NCBI GenBank assembly: GCA_030640905.1
Contig: DAOWIM010000090.1
Location: 1 to 7,966, forward strand
Direction: 5' to 3'
DNA from: a bacterium
Lineage (GTDB): Bacteria; Zixibacteria; MSB-5A5; GN15; FEB-12
Length of the DNA stretch: 7,966 nucleotides
In this document: in pieces, positions 7,130 through 7,966 of the stretch
How the letters are laid out: each line of letters opens with the position of its first letter
Numbering within the stretch: position 1 is the stretch's first letter
Notes under the pieces: generated by a model
Seen by the model: the letters and a program-made list of their open reading frames with translations, nothing else
Databases searched by the model: none
Told to the model about the DNA's origin: nothing
Made by a program: the position numbers and the translations under genes

Positions 7130-7142
7130 GCTCAATCTCCTT
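7130..7142 (-). promoter_or_regulatory. guaA ribosome-binding site inside nadB, deciding the TTG start
   Basis: AAGGAG occupies 7142-7137 on the minus strand and is formed by the last two sense codons of nadB and the start of the next. Its 7-nt spacer contains the nadB TGA stop (7134-7132) and leads to the TTG at 7129. This arrangement typically allows ribosomes finishing nadB to start guaA. Confidence 0.75.
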
Positions 7143-7966
7143 TTCGTTGTTTTCCTGCCACGACCGTATCGTGGGCGAAGGCTGCTTTTGTCTCGGGGTA
7201 ATCCTGGACATGATGCAGACCCCGCGATTCTTTTCGTTGCAACGCCGACTCAATAATAAGTCGAGCGGTTGTGGCCATGTTTCGAAGCTCCAGAATATTA
7301 TAGCTGGCAGATGTTGCCAGGAAGTGCTGCTCCACATCGTTGCAAATCTGAGTAACCTTGTCAAGCGCCAGAGAAAGGTGTTCTTCGGTACGCACAATTC
7401 CCGCAAAGTCGGACATGATCCGATTCAACTGGCGGCGATTGTGAGCGATCAGGATTCTTTTCTGGGGACGGCTGAGTGATGAATACAGGGGGTTGTCGAC
7501 CGGTACCTGGGCCGGAAATTTGGTGTGATCAAAATACTCCGATGATACCCCGGCGGCAAGCTTGGCCATGACAACCGCCTCCAGCAACGAATTGGAAGCC
7601 AGCCGGTTGGCGCCGTGCATCCCGGTATGGGCTACTTCACCGGCCGCATATAGTCCGGGAAGTTCTGTAGTCCCATCGACCGACGCGACAACACCGCCGC
7701 AGGCATAATGAGCTCCGGGGACTACGGGAACTGGCCGTTTGGTTATGTCAAACCCACGGCGAAGACATTCGCGGTAGATGTTGGGGAATCGTTTCCTGAC
7801 AAATTCGGGGTCGTGGTCACTAATATCGAGAAAAACAAACTCCTCGCCGCTTGCCTTTAGTTCACGGTCGATTTCATACGCTATAACGTCACGCGGGGCG
7901 AGGTCTTTCAGTTCGTGAACACCGTCCATGAAGTGACGACCATCAACGGTTTTCAATCGACCACCC
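7132..7966 (-). CDS. nadB: L-aspartate oxidase (5' part outside window)
   Basis: A flavoprotein oxidase that converts L-aspartate to iminoaspartate, the first committed step of bacterial de novo NAD synthesis, working with quinolinate synthase (NadA) in the cytoplasm. About 278 C-terminal codons are visible out of an expected 500-540; the reading frame is open through the right edge, so the N-terminal FAD-binding Rossmann domain and the start lie outside. The fragment begins in GGRLKTVDGRHFMDG, followed by LAPRDVIA. GAHYACGG contains a conserved His (codon 7710-7708). The FAD-contacting stretch LYAAGEVAHTGMHGANRLASNSLLE contains a conserved Arg (codon 7605-7603). These Arg and His positions correspond to dicarboxylate-binding residues of the family. 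The HGANRLASNSLLE form and the short C-terminal helical domain favour NadB over succinate dehydrogenase or fumarate reductase flavoprotein subunits. The TGA at 7134-7132 is 2 nt from the guaA start. Confidence 0.94.
   Translation of the reverse strand, partial: GGRLKTVDGRHFMDGVHELKDLAPRDVIAYEIDRELKASGEEFVFLDISDHDPEFVRKRFPNIYRECLRRGFDITKRPVPVVPGAHYACGGVVASVDGTTELPGLYAAGEVAHTGMHGANRLASNSLLEAVVMAKLAAGVSSEYFDHTKFPAQVPVDNPLYSSLSRPQKRILIAHNRRQLNRIMSDFAGIVRTEEHLSLALDKVTQICNDVEQHFLATSASYNILELRNMATTARLIIESALQRKESRGLHHVQDYPETKAAFAHDTVVAGKQRKGD

Noticed and set aside
1..7966. Defence system, mobile element, CRISPR array or RNA gene
   Set aside because: I saw no transposase, integrase, repeat-spacer pattern, tRNA cloverleaf or rRNA sequence. 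All large reading frames are explained by housekeeping or envelope families.

Overview
The window is an ordinary, tightly packed stretch of bacterial chromosome, about half G+C. It carries five metabolic or envelope genes on the minus strand and one small signalling gene on the plus strand. A complete long-chain polyprenyl diphosphate synthase (quinone or carrier-lipid side chain), a de novo NAD gene (nadB) and guaA point to a free-living heterotroph with its own cofactor and purine synthesis. A large membrane-anchored von Willebrand A protein suggests a Gram-negative-type envelope. The protein set resembles what I remember from little-cultivated phyla of the FCB/Zixibacteria kind, but the sequence does not settle the phylum. 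I see no mobile element, CRISPR array, RNA gene or phage gene. Several genes use GTG or TTG starts.

Layout from right to left, which is the direction of transcription for most genes: the 3' part of nadB (cut by the right edge) runs into guaA with a 2-nt gap, and the guaA ribosome-binding site lies inside the last codons of nadB. Then come a membrane-anchored alpha/beta hydrolase (37-nt gap), a trans-polyprenyl diphosphate synthase with its own consensus -35/-10 promoter, and a 726-residue VWA/glutamine-amidotransferase-fold membrane protein. Facing these is a 99-codon plus-strand gene for a protein that is only a histidine-kinase dimerisation/phosphoacceptor domain. Divergent from it is the 5' two-thirds of a lysine 6-dehydrogenase/saccharopine-dehydrogenase-like oxidoreductase, cut by the left edge and with its own recognisable promoter.

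nadB and guaA look translationally coupled, and both belong to nucleotide/cofactor synthesis. The hydrolase may be read through from guaA. The polyprenyl synthase starts a new transcription unit that may extend into the VWA gene across a gap of about 160 nt. No gene-free stretch exceeds 300 bases; the longest gaps are 771-944 and 3440-3598.

No previously undescribed multi-gene system is evident. The points most worth a second look are the stand-alone phosphoacceptor protein, the VWA protein separated from its usual MoxR/DUF58 partners, and the promoter and start-codon arrangement of the polyprenyl synthase.
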